The notes under the pieces were generated by a model. The model worked only from the letters and a program-made list of their open reading frames with translations. It was not told the DNA's origin and did no database searches. Both the position numbers and the translations under genes were made by a program. From Acanthosepion lycidas (Eukaryota; Mollusca; Cephalopoda; Sepiida; Sepiidae), in the NCBI GenBank assembly GCA_963932145.1, contig OZ010600.1, positions 50,866,657 to 50,930,656 on the forward strand: a stretch of 64,000 nt of DNA, written 5' to 3'. This document shows positions 11,426 to 22,781 of the stretch, piece by piece (the stretch's first letter is position 1; every line of letters starts with the position of its first letter).

Positions 11426-11819
11426 CGCAGGACGTGAATATTTTAGGGTTTTTTTTCTTTATAATATAGTCTTCGTTCTTTCTGTTGTGGATGCTGTGTG
11501 TTTTGACCATATTTTTCTGAGATTATGGTATAATAAATAAATAAAGTGATAAAAAAAAAACAATAAAAAGAAAGGGAGATAATGTAAAATTTTGCAGGAA
11601 TTATGTTTAATGTCTCCGCCATCAGCTAAAACTGCCATGGAGCAAAGACGTCGATGGCTAATACAAATTAATCACTACATATCTAAAATATCTCACGTTA
11701 GTTCTAGATTCGAGCCATCTTTATGAATACTTAATCTTTCTTGAACGGACATCGCTAAGTAAAGTTAGTCATACTGGACTCTCTTAAGCTCACCATGTTC
11801 GAACGAAAAGAAGCCCGGC

Positions 11820-12560
11820 ATATATAACCAGGGCCGGTGCAAGGTTTCGTTCATCCCCCCCATCCTAATCTATGATACGCCACCACCCTACATACACACT
11901 GTACTACATTTCAATTTTCATAAGCTAGTATTCATAAAAAATACAAATTTTATTGTAACCTATTTATGTACAATAGTATTGGGCTCGTCCATTAGCCCAA
12001 TCTTACTTTCTTCGAGTAATGCACTATTCCAACTTTCATTCGTAAATCTAGCCCTCTGATTGGTTCATTTCTACCAATCAGGTCGCCCGCACGTGCACTT
12101 CGAAGTTTGGGCGCAAAATCGCTCTGGATCCACTCACGCGATTATGACCTCTTAAAAAGCAGAGGCAGACGGAGACCTGGGCAGATCAGCAGCAGACCAT
12201 TTTTCGACCGCTTACTCAAGCTTAAAAATGTGACGACTACTAATTACCGTCTCGCTAATCGAGACGACAAATCTTTCCCGTTCAATATCTTCTACGAACT
12301 TCTTCGTCATTCAAGAATCTCAAACTATACATTCTCTTTGACCAGCTACGACAAATCAGTCAGTCGAACGAGCACAGAGATATGCTAATATAAGCCACGT
12401 CGCTTGCAACTGCAATCTTCCCGCGCAAACTAAATCACAACTGACTCACTCGCAAGCCCAAATCGAAGAAAACTCTGTGAACACCGAAACTTCTATCCGA
12501 ACAACTTTACTTACCTAAAGTGAATTAACACTCACTACTATTCTAAGTAAATAACATCAT
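11820..12560. other. GC-richer segment of unknown origin
   Basis: Base composition and CpG content rise between about 11960 and 12520, unlike the surroundings. A short inverted repeat, gattggt/accaatc (about 12057-12080), is followed by an open frame of 93 codons (12107-12388) with no recognised motif. It may be a solo LTR or other element end. No partner copy exists in the window, so it stays unassigned. Confidence 0.3.
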
Positions 12561-13501
12561 CGAACGAACTCAACATTTGCAGTCAAAGGTAGACTACTTC
12601 GTAATGACTCAGTTCTAAAAACATAATACCGACATTCTAATTACAATTTCCTAAAAAGACTAGCACCGATACACAAGACATAAAAAATGACATACAAAAA
12701 CTACAAATATCACGAGTACACCAACACATTAACATCTTCAAAATATCCTGTACATATTATCTTATTTGTATATAAATGCATTTATTGGCTTTTTGAATTG
12801 CATGTATGTTTTATCTTGTTTATATTGAAATTGTTTATTTGTTTGTGGATGCAGAAAAGTTCACGCAACCTAACATAAAAATTCCTTCTGATTTAACTCA
12901 ATGCTACAGCAAATTCCTTAGTTTATTCTGCATATCCTCAACAATGGATTATATTCAATATAGATGACTAGAAAAATTGAAAATATATACAATGTATCTA
13001 AATACAAATTAGGGACATACCATAATAAACATGTCATCTTAAATAAATCAACAATGTTTTGCGGCAATTTTTAACATTAACTTGAGATTCTTCTTGTTAA
13101 CGAAGAATGACGTCAAAATCCGTGAAAAATTTTCATCCTTTAATACTAATAGTCAGTTGTATTTAGTTTAATTTGTAGCAAATATAAATGTAGTTAGAAA
13201 AAAAAATTGATATTATGCTAGTGAGAGTCACAAAGCACTGCCCTGGGCCCCCAAATCAGACTTCCTCCCCCGGTCATGTTTCTCTTCATAAGTGCCTATA
13301 CCAAACTTGTTACATTCTATCACCGCTGATCGGACCCCGAACTACGGCCTGTCACAATGAACGTATGTCCCCTCGAGGAGGAACCGTGCCTTGAGATAAT
13401 ATTGGGCCTCAAGCTCACACCTGACCTCAAGGGGAACTTGTATATACGATCCATCGTTAAAGATGCAGGTAAAATGATCGGCTCCCTGTACTGATCCAGT
13501 A

Positions 13502-14762
13502 CAATGGGCTATGATAAGTTTTATGACATCCTTGATTATAGCAATTTTGGCTTGTGTAATAACGTCTCTTCTTTTTTTTTTTTTTTTTTTTTTTTTAGAC
13601 AATAACGTCTTAGTATCAATCTATTTTTTTTCATCTATAAACGATACTTGTCTTATATTTTGCAATGAAAGTTCACGGAAGTATGGAAATTGGTGAATTT
13701 CAACGAGGGTAAGTAATAGGATGACATGAGTTTGGCAAGTCAAATAGAGAAATTGCTAGATTTTTCCAGGTTAATCACCAAACGGTTAATAATATTCTCA
13801 TGAAATTTAATGGAGAAGGACATTGTTGTGTGGAACAATGTTCAGGAAGACCAAGCATCGTATCTGAGCTAACGAAAAGGTCGCTGAAGAGAGAAGTCAC
13901 CAGAGCGTCAAAGATATCGCCAACAGCATGGAAATGTCGCCATATGCAGTGAGAAAGACTCTGAAAGAGCTAGGCTATCAAAGAAGAGTTGCAAGAAAGA
14001 AGCTCTTGATTTCAGAGGTTAACAGGAACAGGGGTATGGATTGGGCGAGAGAATTAAGATTATGAATTTTGGCAGTCTGTAATTTGGTCAGATTAAAGTA
14101 AATTCTGCCAATATTTGAATTCGAGACAGGTTTATGTTTGGAGAAATCAGAATGAGACTTGGAACACTGAATGTCTGCAGGCGACCGTGAAACATGGAAG
14201 GATTGAAGTAATGGTGTGAGGCGCGCTCTGGTTTGGAGAGAAATCTAAGGTGATTCTTGCTGATGAGCGGTTGAATGGTCCAAAATACTGTCAAATATTA
14301 AAGAAAAGACTACTCTCACTATTTGAAACCAAACAGATTTACAAGAATGTCTACCTTTTTTTAAGAAGATGGAGTGCCATGTCATACGAGCAAAAGTCTG
14401 GACTGAATCGTAAGAAATAAAGTCACTGCCATGGGTAGCCCAGAGTCCAGACCTGAATCCAATAGAGCATGTTTGGGAGCACCTTCACCGAAAACTTCGA
14501 GAGCGTGCAAACAAAATCACGTCAGTGTCAACTCTCAAAGAAATATTGCTAAAGGAGTTTGCAAAATATGGATCAGATGAGTGTTGATAACTTGATCAAA
14601 TCCATGAAAAATCGAATACAAGCACTGAAACAAGCAAATGGAGGCCCTACTCTATACTGGTTCCAAATACTCTTTATTTAAGTTGAGTTGGCATTAAGTA
14701 ATTAAATTTTGAAATTGGATGTAGTTTATTTCTCCTGGCTAAAAACTTTTCTTAGGCCACTC
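13502..14762 (+). mobile_element. Tc1-like DNA transposon with TA target duplication
   Basis: The element is bounded by TA at 13500-13501 and TA at 14763-14764. The terminal inverted repeats are imperfect: about 17 of 22 positions match between 13501-13522 and the complement of 14742-14763. It carries a decayed transposase. Insertion into the family-2 LINE is clean, which dates it after that LINE. Confidence 0.82.
13665..14660 (+). pseudogene. Tc1-like transposase, decayed
   Basis: The frame opens at ATG 13665 with an N-terminal paired helix-turn-helix (GEFQRG, then ELGKSNREIARFFQVNHQTV) followed by a GRPS linker motif near 13850. A second helix-turn-helix piece follows (VKDIANSMEMSPYAVRKTL). 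The catalytic domain ends with SPDLNPIEHVWEHLHRKL near 14450-14500, whose glutamate is the expected third acidic residue of a Tc1-type DDE triad. In-frame stops (for example just after GEFQRG, and near 14062) and frameshifts show the gene is inactive. The first two catalytic aspartates fall in the broken stretch and I could not place them. Confidence 0.82.
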
Positions 14763-15179
14763 TATCCTCTACCTTTGTAAGAGCCAGATCAAGCCGAAAA
14801 TGAAGTACTCTTGTCATATTTGGGCGGGAACTGCTCAGTCCTCACTTTCCAGTCTTGATAGAGTTCAAAAGCGTCTCAGATTCCTTGTGTGAAATTATTT
14901 ATTTCCCACCTTCCAACTTACCTCTCACAGACGGGATAAATCCTTCACTGCTCTATCGCTACTATCATTGAACTACATTTTTGGGGTTCCGTCAGTTCTA
15001 AACTTCACGGCTAGGAACCACCATGCCACTTACAAGAAGTAAGTTCCACTCGAATAGCTTACTCGCGCGAACCTCTGATCTGTGGAACAGACTCTCCGGA
15101 GGATGTTTCCCCGATTACTATAAACTTAACATGCTCAAGTCTAGAGTTAACCATTATCTTCTCCTCCTGTGAGTGAAAA

Positions 15180-17300
15180 TTGGGTAGACGGAACTGTTCG
15201 GATGATTGCGACCGAAGTTTTGAACATAATGGCTTTGTTCAAACTGTTAATCAATCCAGATGATATGCTCTATTTAAGTTCTCCTTTGAATAGTTGCAGT
15301 ATAAACCATAATTGGCTTTGTGGGTGTTGAACAAAAGATAAATGCAACAGGGATTAGCTAACTGCCCTAGAAGGGGTGAGTGTTTGGAAATGAGTCCTGA
15401 AGAGTGCCACCTAGCAGGAGGTTAACCCCCGCATGATATACTATGAATTGATTTTCTTTTACATAAACTGAAATAAGCTGGATTTAGTTGAAGAAAGGCC
15501 CAAGGCTATTCCACTTGTGAGTCCCCCCGCCATCCAAATACCCCATTCTCTCGAGTAGAGAAAAATGGAAGAGTGTTAATTTAAACACTTTAAGTAAAGC
15601 CGATGATGATGACGGGTGTTTAAAATTGCTGAAGTGTTGTTTAGAGTCTACAACGCATTATCACGGCATGTGTAAGGAAGGCCTATGACAGTATCAAAAT
15701 ATCATGCACCTTGGCTGGAGACCCTCTAGATTTTGAGGCCCTAGGCTTCATACTGCTAAACATATACGTAAATCCGGCACTGACTTGAGGCTTTGACTTT
15801 TCATAAAGGTGGAAGAATAAATTATTTTGATTCATTATCTTTTTGGGAATCTAACAGTCAATAAAGAACCATTGCAGCAAATTTAGTAAGTAAGGCTTCA
15901 ATAACAGAAAAACGTTTTATTGTTCGCGTGAAAATATTACTTCAGTACAGAAAGCCATTCATTCTCTGTTGTATTCATAAATTGTAGTGCTTTAATTGTA
16001 GCCAGTTGTGCTGGAGCATCAGCTGATAGATATTGTGTAATTATCTTATTTGTCTGCCAAATAACTTCTACTAACAACTGCTAAATGGCGTTGCCAAAAG
16101 TAATATATAAGAAAAGACCACCAATTCTCATTTGCTTTTTTTCTTTCAACCACAGGATATCTTAGAACGTGTCTCATTTCTCATCTAGGAGGAGGAGAAA
16201 GATTCAACTATCGTCCGGTTCACACTACTCCTCGGTATTTTGAACAGCATTGAACATGTGGATGTTAACAAGGTTGTGGGTTTTGTGTGTATTTTTAGGT
16301 GAAGATGCGTGTTCAATATATAAGCAAAGAAGATAGAAGCATACAAAAAACTTGTTTTTCTTCTACGGACGTTTATTTCTTTTATGTTGATTATATTGAA
16401 ACAAAGTTAAACGTCTCTTGAATATGTCTATTTTCCTTTTTGATTCAGAAATGATTTATGGGAAGTAAGGATAAGAACGGGTAAAGATGGTCGAGCTCAA
16501 GTCTGCCTAGCGCTGAGTTGGGATGATCAAATCGCTACTTTATGAGTAGGGCTGCTGAAACATGTCCGAATGATATCGTTAGAAAGTGGAAAGAGAAAGA
16601 TTCAGTCCTTTCCGGAAGTGGGGTCATAAAATCACACATGTGACCAGAAACTCTTTCTGATTTCTTTATAACTTGAATCATGGGAGAATTCATTATTTTT
16701 TTTATTCCTTATTATTACTTTCTTTATTGGTTTTATTTTATTTTCCCAACAAACACAACGCAGAAGGTACACAGTATAAATGCCTCGGTCTTTGTAATTT
16801 TTCTATTTAGTTTGCTAAGGCAATAAAAAAATGTTCATTTTGCGTGATTGTTTGTGCGTTCATTTGTAATTTCTAATGAATTAATGGATTTTATTTATAA
16901 TCCGACATTGTTTCAAAACATTAGATTCAGTAGATACACATGTCTGCGTAGACATCCCTCTTTTTCGTTTAAACGGTGTAAATTTACATCAACCGGCCTA
17001 TGTATTCGTGAGTCCTAATAAAGAAGATGTACCTTCCACTAGTGTCCTCCTACATCCTGTGATGGTTTCCTAAAAAAAAAAACAAAAAAAAAACGCAGTC
17101 TTGAACACAGTCAGAAAGCATATTCCCGTTATTAATATTCTTACCTATGCAGGCATACTTACTATCTTATCTTAATAACAAAAGTGATAAGAAACATAAT
17201 TTAAAATAAACTAAATTAAACTGGCTAGTTTACATTCCCAAACGCATCTAAAAAAAAAGAAAAAATTATTTGAAAATTTCAAATTTTAGCGTCTCCTCCC
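15180..17300. other. Intergenic, no gene seen
   Basis: No motif-bearing frame was found. The DNA contains short A/T tracts and scattered fragments only. Confidence 0.5.
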
Positions 17301-17344
17301 CTTCGTGCGCATGTGTAGTTACATCAACGGAAACATCATTTAGT

Positions 17345-17374
17345 CCGGTGAAGTCCTGAAGGACGAAACGCGTC
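17345..17374 (+). ncRNA. Hammerhead-like ribozyme motif, probably decayed
   Basis: ccggtgaa (17345-17352) precedes a perfect 4-bp stem GTCC/GGAC closed by a TGAA tetraloop (17353-17364), then GAAAC (17365-17369) and gcgtc. This has the layout of a hammerhead core: CUGAUGA, stem II, GAAAC. The first core block carries about two transitions compared with the CTGATGAAG form common in retroelement-borne copies. Self-cleavage is therefore doubtful. Confidence 0.3.
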
Positions 17375-17689
17375 ACACAAAATCTTTTCCACTTTGTCAT
17401 TAATTTTCCTATTTTATCATTAAAAATACACTTTAATAATTCGTAGTCCTACAACAATATTCATCACCCAGTTTTAATTAAATATAAAAAAATTTATGAA
17501 GAAAATTTCGATATTTAAATGAAGTTGATATACATTTTACATGTGATTTTGTTCTTCATCAAATGTGGAAATGCGATGATTCCCTTTCCTACAACCTCAG
17601 TAAAATGTTGATGCACTGTGTTGTAGTGACGAGGCCGAATCTAACAAGCAATGTGGTGCTTCAACACTAGCAGATTGATATCTGCTTAT

Positions 17690-17990
17690 ATTTCTGAGAT
17701 GAAGTATTATGTACACTATTTACATTATTCGGACTATTGTCCTCATCTTTGACGCTCCGACCTTCTTCAGCGGGTTGGAATGTCGAACTGAACACTTTAT
17801 TTCGCTCACTGGAGAGACTGTTTTAGTTCCACGTGTCATGTTTTAATGGATGTCAGTTATCTCCTGTTAATTCCCCTTTCCAAGTTCTCCACTGCCTTAA
17901 TCGTGTATTGAACTCGTACTCTTCGGGTCCTGTCACCGGATCTAACTAACGCCTTTATCCACTGTGCCATGAGAACATCTGTGTATGAAT
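17690..17990 (-). repeat. tRNA-derived SINE (type B), minus strand
   Basis: On the reverse complement, a tRNA-like head (tggcacagtggataaagg, then gagttcaatac near 17905) is followed by a body and the tail cgctgaagaagg...aaagatgaggacaatag. The tail ends in ataatgtaaatagtgta. The same tail is seen at 20497-20610, 44255-44385 and 58990-59085, which defines a SINE family of about 300 bp. Confidence 0.75.
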
Positions 17991-18159
17991 TTCTGTATGT
18001 CTCTCATTGGTCAGTATATACGAAAAAATAATTTTCCATAAACTAGAAATGGATCTGTAGTAACATTAAGAACAGAAACAGGAAGTTGCCTATTCCATAG
18101 CTTAAAACATAATGACATATTTCGGGCTTTGCGCAATAGATTCCGTGCATAACTTCCGG

Positions 18160-18700
18160 TTGAAGTTGATTAAATACTATCCTAAATAAATATGTGTTGA
18201 CCAATAAGAAATGAGCGCGTCTGGAATAATTTTCAACTTAATCGGACCTCTTTCAACCTCGCTAACAATATAAATAGACCTTAGCGAGAGTGACACTTGA
18301 TTTTGTCTAAAGACAGAATACAGCGGCCTTAATTCTTGTAAGGTTTGACGGGTCCAACTAACATCAGTTATCTTTATTTTGTTTGTTTTGATATTTTAGT
18401 TTGTTTTTGGGTTCATCCCCTCCCCGCTCATTATATATCATCTACAGATTTTTATATATAGAATTTTATGTTCATTAAATTTGTATGATATGGGGTGTTT
18501 TTGTAGGTTTCCTGATAGTATGTGGTATTGTGGTAATTGGAGGATTGATTGTTGATGGATGGGTTCTTGTGGTGAATGGGCAAATTGTAACGAGTGACTG
18601 GGTCGTGAATCGGATTAGCTAGGAATAAGCCTCAGTTCATTCCTCCCGCTATTTTCGGCCTTATGTCAAAATTGTATTTTATACAATAAATCTTGAGATG
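18160..18700. other. Unassigned, possibly LTR-like
   Basis: A CCAAT-like ccaataag, a tataaatag box (about 18270) and an aataaa signal near 18684 occur in order over 0.5 kb, as in a retroviral-type LTR or an old promoter. No second LTR, primer-binding site or coding region was found. Confidence 0.25.
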
Positions 18701-18721
18701 CCAACAGGAGACACACAGAGA

Positions 18722-18725
<4 letters not shown>

Positions 18726-18762
<37 letters not shown>
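18726..18762. repeat. (AG)n microsatellite
   Basis: Perfect AG dinucleotides. The open frame through it (18693-18923) is a low-complexity artefact. Confidence 0.95.
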
Positions 18763-18763
<1 letters not shown>

Positions 18764-18904
18764 GGACGCTTACAACTGTGAATGGATACATCAAAGTCAT
18801 CTCAGCTTCAACAACCACTACCACTCCTTACACCTCACTCGTGATTTTCATCCCTTTTACTTCTCTCATACATTCAACCTCCTTTTCCTTATTCATGGGA
18901 CATA

Positions 18905-19087
18905 CAGTGTAACCCGGATATAAGAGAGATGTCGGGACCTGAGAAGTCTCTTATATCCGGGTTTCTCTCATATCCGGGTTCGGTCTATTTTGTTTAGGTA
19001 AGTATGGCTCTAATTTGGGACCAAAGAAAATCTCTCTTATATCCGGGTTTCTCTTATATCAGTGTCTCTTATATCCGGGTTACACTT
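18905..19087. mobile_element. pogo/Tigger-like MITE, 183 bp
   Basis: The left terminus CAGTGTAACCCGGATATAAG and the right terminus (complement of ...ccgggttacactt) form inverted repeats. TA lies on both sides (18903-18904 and 19088-19089). The motif cttatatccggg recurs several times inside. The CAGTG start with a TA target suggests the pogo/Tigger group of Tc1/mariner elements, but no transposase is present. Confidence 0.65.
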
Positions 19088-19329
19088 TATTACCAAATTA
19101 AACTAACATCTCTCAAAAACGCTTACGTACTTTTACAAACTCTTGTATTCAGTGAAATGTAATAAAAAACATTTGATTTAAAATAAATGATTATAAATGA
19201 TTATCCTAACAAGGCCCAAATCGACTCCCACAAATAACCCACTATAGATCCTTCACGATTTTGGTAGGTTTTATTTAACAGTTAAAATTAAATTAACCGC
19301 TGAGTTGAAAAAGATAGGTATCTTCATGA

Positions 19330-19450
19330 GATTGCTAAAAACAGAGCCATAGCATGATGAAAAAGACGCGAAAGTTGATGAAAACAAAATTTTAGCGTCT
19401 AATACACGAGTAACAATTTTTTACACAAACCGTCTGGCCTTCATTAAAAA
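19330..19450 (-). repeat. Fragment of unidentified repeat X
   Basis: agcatgatgaaaaaga, then aagttgatgaaaacaaaattttagcgtc, resembles 33835-33890 of the repeat described at 33815-34450. It is short and diverged. Confidence 0.35.
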
Positions 19451-19599
19451 TACACTTCTCTCAAAAGAACGTACTATCTCTAGAGGATTATTAAATATTT
19501 ATTCAAGGCTAACATTAAAAGTAGTAAAAATAATTTTTTTATATAAATTTACCTACCCTCGACGGATGTGATACAAGGTGGTGTATCATACATACTGAC

Positions 19600-20070
19600 C
19601 AAGGACAAAAGAAGCATTCTAAAAGGTAAGCAAAGTGCCGAGAAACAAAGAGTGCTGGATTGCTATCCACCCTCTTATGGCAGATAATGTTGGACGATCA
19701 CCCCACGGATGAGGAGAAAACTAGAGGCAGCAGAAATGTAGTTCTACCGAAGGATACTGAAAATTCAATGGATGAAGCGAGTAAGCAACAAGGAAATCTT
19801 AAATCAGGGAAAAGACAACTGAAATTCCTTGGAAACATATTGAGGAAGAAGGGCTTAGAAAACGTAACCCTCACGCAGCATATTGAGAACAAGAGTGATA
19901 GGGAAGGCAGCGAGCCACTTTTATCTGACGAATGGTGAATGGATGGCGGAACATAGCAAAGGGGAAAAAAACTGCTAATTTAGCAGCTAAGAGTTCTTAG
20001 AACTTAGAAGTGATAGAAAGTTGTGGAGAGCCATGATCTCCTGTGTCCTGAAAGGAGACAACATAGAAGA
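19600..20070 (+). pseudogene. RTE-type RT remnant, C-terminal part
   Basis: Broken frames encode the same C-terminal blocks as 8000-8508. The pieces seen are MRRKLEAAEM, FYRRILKIQWMKRVS, then RQLKFLGNILRKKGLENVTL, then KLWRAMI at about 20015. The catalytic domain is absent. It is a 5'-truncated dead copy of the RTE family. Confidence 0.75.
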
Positions 20071-20496
20071 TCAGTCACTTCGGTCACGCTGGTATCAACC
20101 TTCCCTAGTGAAGTGGGGAAAGTTCTATCGCAGGGCTGGAATCCCCGAGACAGGTTTCCCTAACAGTTTCTAGAAGAGAACAAATTGCACTTTGATCTCA
20201 GGCCGATCCCACTCTGAATAGATCCGCACTACCCGGCCCAGGGACTGAACTAACAATTATGTCACCAAATTCACTAACCAACTCTATTATACAATATAAT
20301 CTTCTGGGATTCTGGTTAGTGAACAAACAGATGTATAATTCAAATATTTTCGTTTACTTTTTTTTTTCTTTTTTTTTTTTTAGATTTTTTTTAATCCTTG
20401 TCGTGCGAGTAAACTCGGATTTACCATTTTAAAATTAAAAGTGTTTCAGAATAGCTTTTTTTCTGGCATCGCAAAATTATAAATAAAAAGTAAAAA

Positions 20497-20610
20497 CTAT
20501 TCGGACTAATATCCTCATCTTTGTTATTTTAGCACGTTTCAGTCGTGCCTTCTAGCCTTCTTCAGGTGCCTGTTGATTCCGATAACCTTCAGGGAATTTC
20601 GAACTGAATA
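20497..20610 (-). repeat. SINE type B tail, minus strand
   Basis: The complement reads cctgaagaaggctagaagg...aaacgtgctaaaataacaaagatgaggat, which is the tail of the SINE at 17690-17990. The tRNA-like head is missing. Confidence 0.6.
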
Positions 20611-21399
20611 TTTTTATATTTTTAATTTTAATCATTCTAATGAATAAATCTAAAAATTATTATCGTTCCGCCGTCGATGAATAGCAACAAAGACGACGAC
20701 AGACAGACCGAATGTAACAAAAAAGTGTAGCTCTTCATCCCAGAAATTCAGACAGATAATTTAAAAAAACAATGCTTTTTAATTTAAATGTAAACTTTTT
20801 TTTCTTGACTTGAGATTAATAGTGGAGAGAGAGAGAAGTTAACAATTCTTCTAACCTGTTGAGTAAATGTCTGGGAGAAAATCATAGGAAACAATTTTAA
20901 AATTCATGAAAGAAAAAAAGAAAAATGGTGTTTTGTTCGAGTCACTCACTAAAAGTGTCATAATTTCGACTTGTAAGGTCATAGAGAAAAAATATTTTCA
21001 TTTAAAATAGAGTGTACCTTAAATAAAATTTGAAATAAAATTTATAAATCAACATGTTGGCAATAAAACCCTACTTAGTAATTAAAAAATAATATTTTAA
21101 TAAACTAGTTTAAAAAATACTTTAAATGTGAGCAATTTTTTATTTCATTCATTACATTTTTTTAAGTGTCTGTGTGTATCTTCATTTTAATTTAAAATAT
21201 TTATTAAAAATATTACCTATTTCAAATAAATATTAATTTTCTGACGAAATAACTTTTCCTGAATTACTTTTAGTTTTTTCCCAACAACCGTTGCGTTTGT
21301 GTAGTGTGCGAACCTTTACAGAAGAAGACTGACCCATAACTTGGGATTGTGTTTTTAGTTAAGTAGTATGTGTGATGAAATTTATAAAAGAAATGTAAA

Positions 21400-22574
21400 A
21401 AATCATAGAGAGAGAGAGAAGGATGGGAGGGAAGCAATTTCACGAAACTTTTTTTTTTTTTTAAATATGAGCTGAAAAAGAGAAAGTCTAACGAAAAATC
21501 GTTAAGAAATATAACGCTGATGGCATTCCATATATATTTATCTTTTATTCCTGCATTGGTTTTAGATCGTTTCCTATTCGATTTGCGCGGCGGCGGCTGC
21601 TGCTGCTGTCAAAGCGAAAAAGGGAAGAAAAAGAAAAGTAAAAAGGTTTTTTTGTCGCGGTTATGTGTCATTTCACTTCGTTCTTCTGAGGTTAAAATTA
21701 CCCTCCACGCATTTACAGCAGCTATGGGCGAGCTATACCTTTCTTTTTAAGCCAATGTCTAAACAACAAAAACTTATTCCTGCTAGATTCCACAGTTTTT
21801 AAATTTATTAATAATCTAAGACTCTAAGTAATAGTCATCACAGAGTGTGGGCTTTTGGAACCTAACCAGATTCGAAGGAAGAAAGAAAGAAAGAAAGAAC
21901 CACCTGTTGTTTTTAAGTGAGCAATGCAATTCTGTCGGATAGGAATTCCGATTTTTCTTCGAAAAACAGCAATTTGGATCTTTCAAATTAACTTGGATTA
22001 AAACACTGCTGTCCTAAATAACTAGAACAAACTTAGCTGCTTTTTTTTTTTTTTTTTATTTAAAAATCAAACAAATCAAATCCATTCGTCACGACTGTTT
22101 TGATTTTTTTTCCCTCGCAGTCACACTTAGTCACTTATTTGGTAAGTTTAATCAACCGTAAAGCTTTCATATATATTTGTTTAAATTTAAATTATTTCCA
22201 TTTAAAATTCAATCACTACAGAAGAATAAGCTACTCAAAATAATTATTGCATTTTTTAAAACTCTAGAAAGAAATCCCTATTTTTCACCTGGGGAAAAAA
22301 GAAATTGGAAAGTAATATAACTTAAACTTGCAATTGCACTACCTTGAACATTTGAAGAAGATGTTTTGAAACTATGACTGGCTACATACTTTTTACTTTA
22401 CAGATCTTTTGAAACTTTGAATTCAGTTCATAGATAGATTTGCCAGTTTTACGGACCTCCGTTTTTTTCGGGGGAGGTCCGAGAACGAACTTTATAGAAA
22501 TTCTCTTGATCGGGAATTCTTTGATCCACAAGTCAACAAAGGAGAACTAATTTATTTCGATTTATTTTTAAACT
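21400..22574 (+). promoter_or_regulatory. Presumed promoter and 5' UTR region of the Rab26 gene
   Basis: This lies directly upstream of exon 1. A GC-rich patch at 21585-21610 (ggcggcggctgctgctgctg) and a few CpGs stand out from the AT background. No TATA box or initiator can be fixed by eye, so the transcription start is unknown. Repeats typical of other parts of the window are scarce here, as is common around a first exon. The call rests on position only. Confidence 0.3.
22452..22481 (+). promoter_or_regulatory. Strong hairpin upstream of the Rab26 start codon
   Basis: CGGACCTCC (22452-22460) pairs perfectly with GGAGGTCCG (22473-22481) around a 12-nt loop. It sits 93 nt before the ATG. If transcribed, it forms a stable GC-rich stem in an otherwise AT-rich leader. 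Its role is unknown. Confidence 0.4.
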
Positions 22575-22781
22575 ATGGGTAAAGACAAAAGTCCTGTCAA
22601 CGATTCTTCGTCTTCTGGACTAACGAAAGTAAACCACACTACTACACCGTCGTCGAATGAAGGTAATAATGTCCCTCCCCATTTCTGTCCACCTTCTTCT
22701 TCCGCTAACAATGGCTACCGACGACAATCAAAGATTTCGAGTCGGCAATCTGTCAGTGAATACTTTGACATTTCATGCAAG
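22575..22781 (+). CDS. RAB26: Rab26-like GTPase, exon 1 (N-terminal extension)
   Basis: This exon encodes residues 1-69 of a Rab26-type small GTPase. Rab26 proteins act on synaptic and secretory vesicles and in directing them to autophagy. The start is fixed by an in-frame TAA at 22569-22571, two codons before the ATG, and by a good context (A at -3, G at +4). The segment is hydrophilic, rich in Ser, Asn and Pro, and has no domain; a variable N-terminal extension of this kind is usual in Rab26. It ends with YFDISCK, resembling the F/Y-D-V-A-F-K lead-in of vertebrate Rab26. The donor AAG|GTACGTAAG is strong and phase 0. Reading through it would give a spurious 89-residue frame to 22844. Confidence 0.9.

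Larger units (their letters stand above)
13370..15180 (+). mobile_element. LINE remnant, family 2 (jockey/CR1-like), split by a Tc1-like element
   Basis: The left part (about 13385-13501) encodes GLKLTPDLKGNLYIRSI and KDAGKMIGSLY. The right part (from 14763) continues with YLCKSQIKPKMKYSCHIWAG and SLDRVQKRLRFLV, and ends near SRVNHYLLLL (about 15170). These are the post-YADD thumb and connection region and the C-terminus of a non-LTR reverse transcriptase. The reading frame on both sides joins exactly across the Tc1 insertion when one TA is counted. Stops are present, so the LINE is dead. Confidence 0.8.

Noticed and set aside
13342..13602. 86-residue minus-strand frame starting with a Lys run
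   Set aside because: It is antisense to the LINE reverse transcriptase and begins in a T tract inside the Tc1 element.
18693..18923. 76-residue frame with an Arg-Glu repeat
   Set aside because: Translation of an (AG)n microsatellite running into a MITE.
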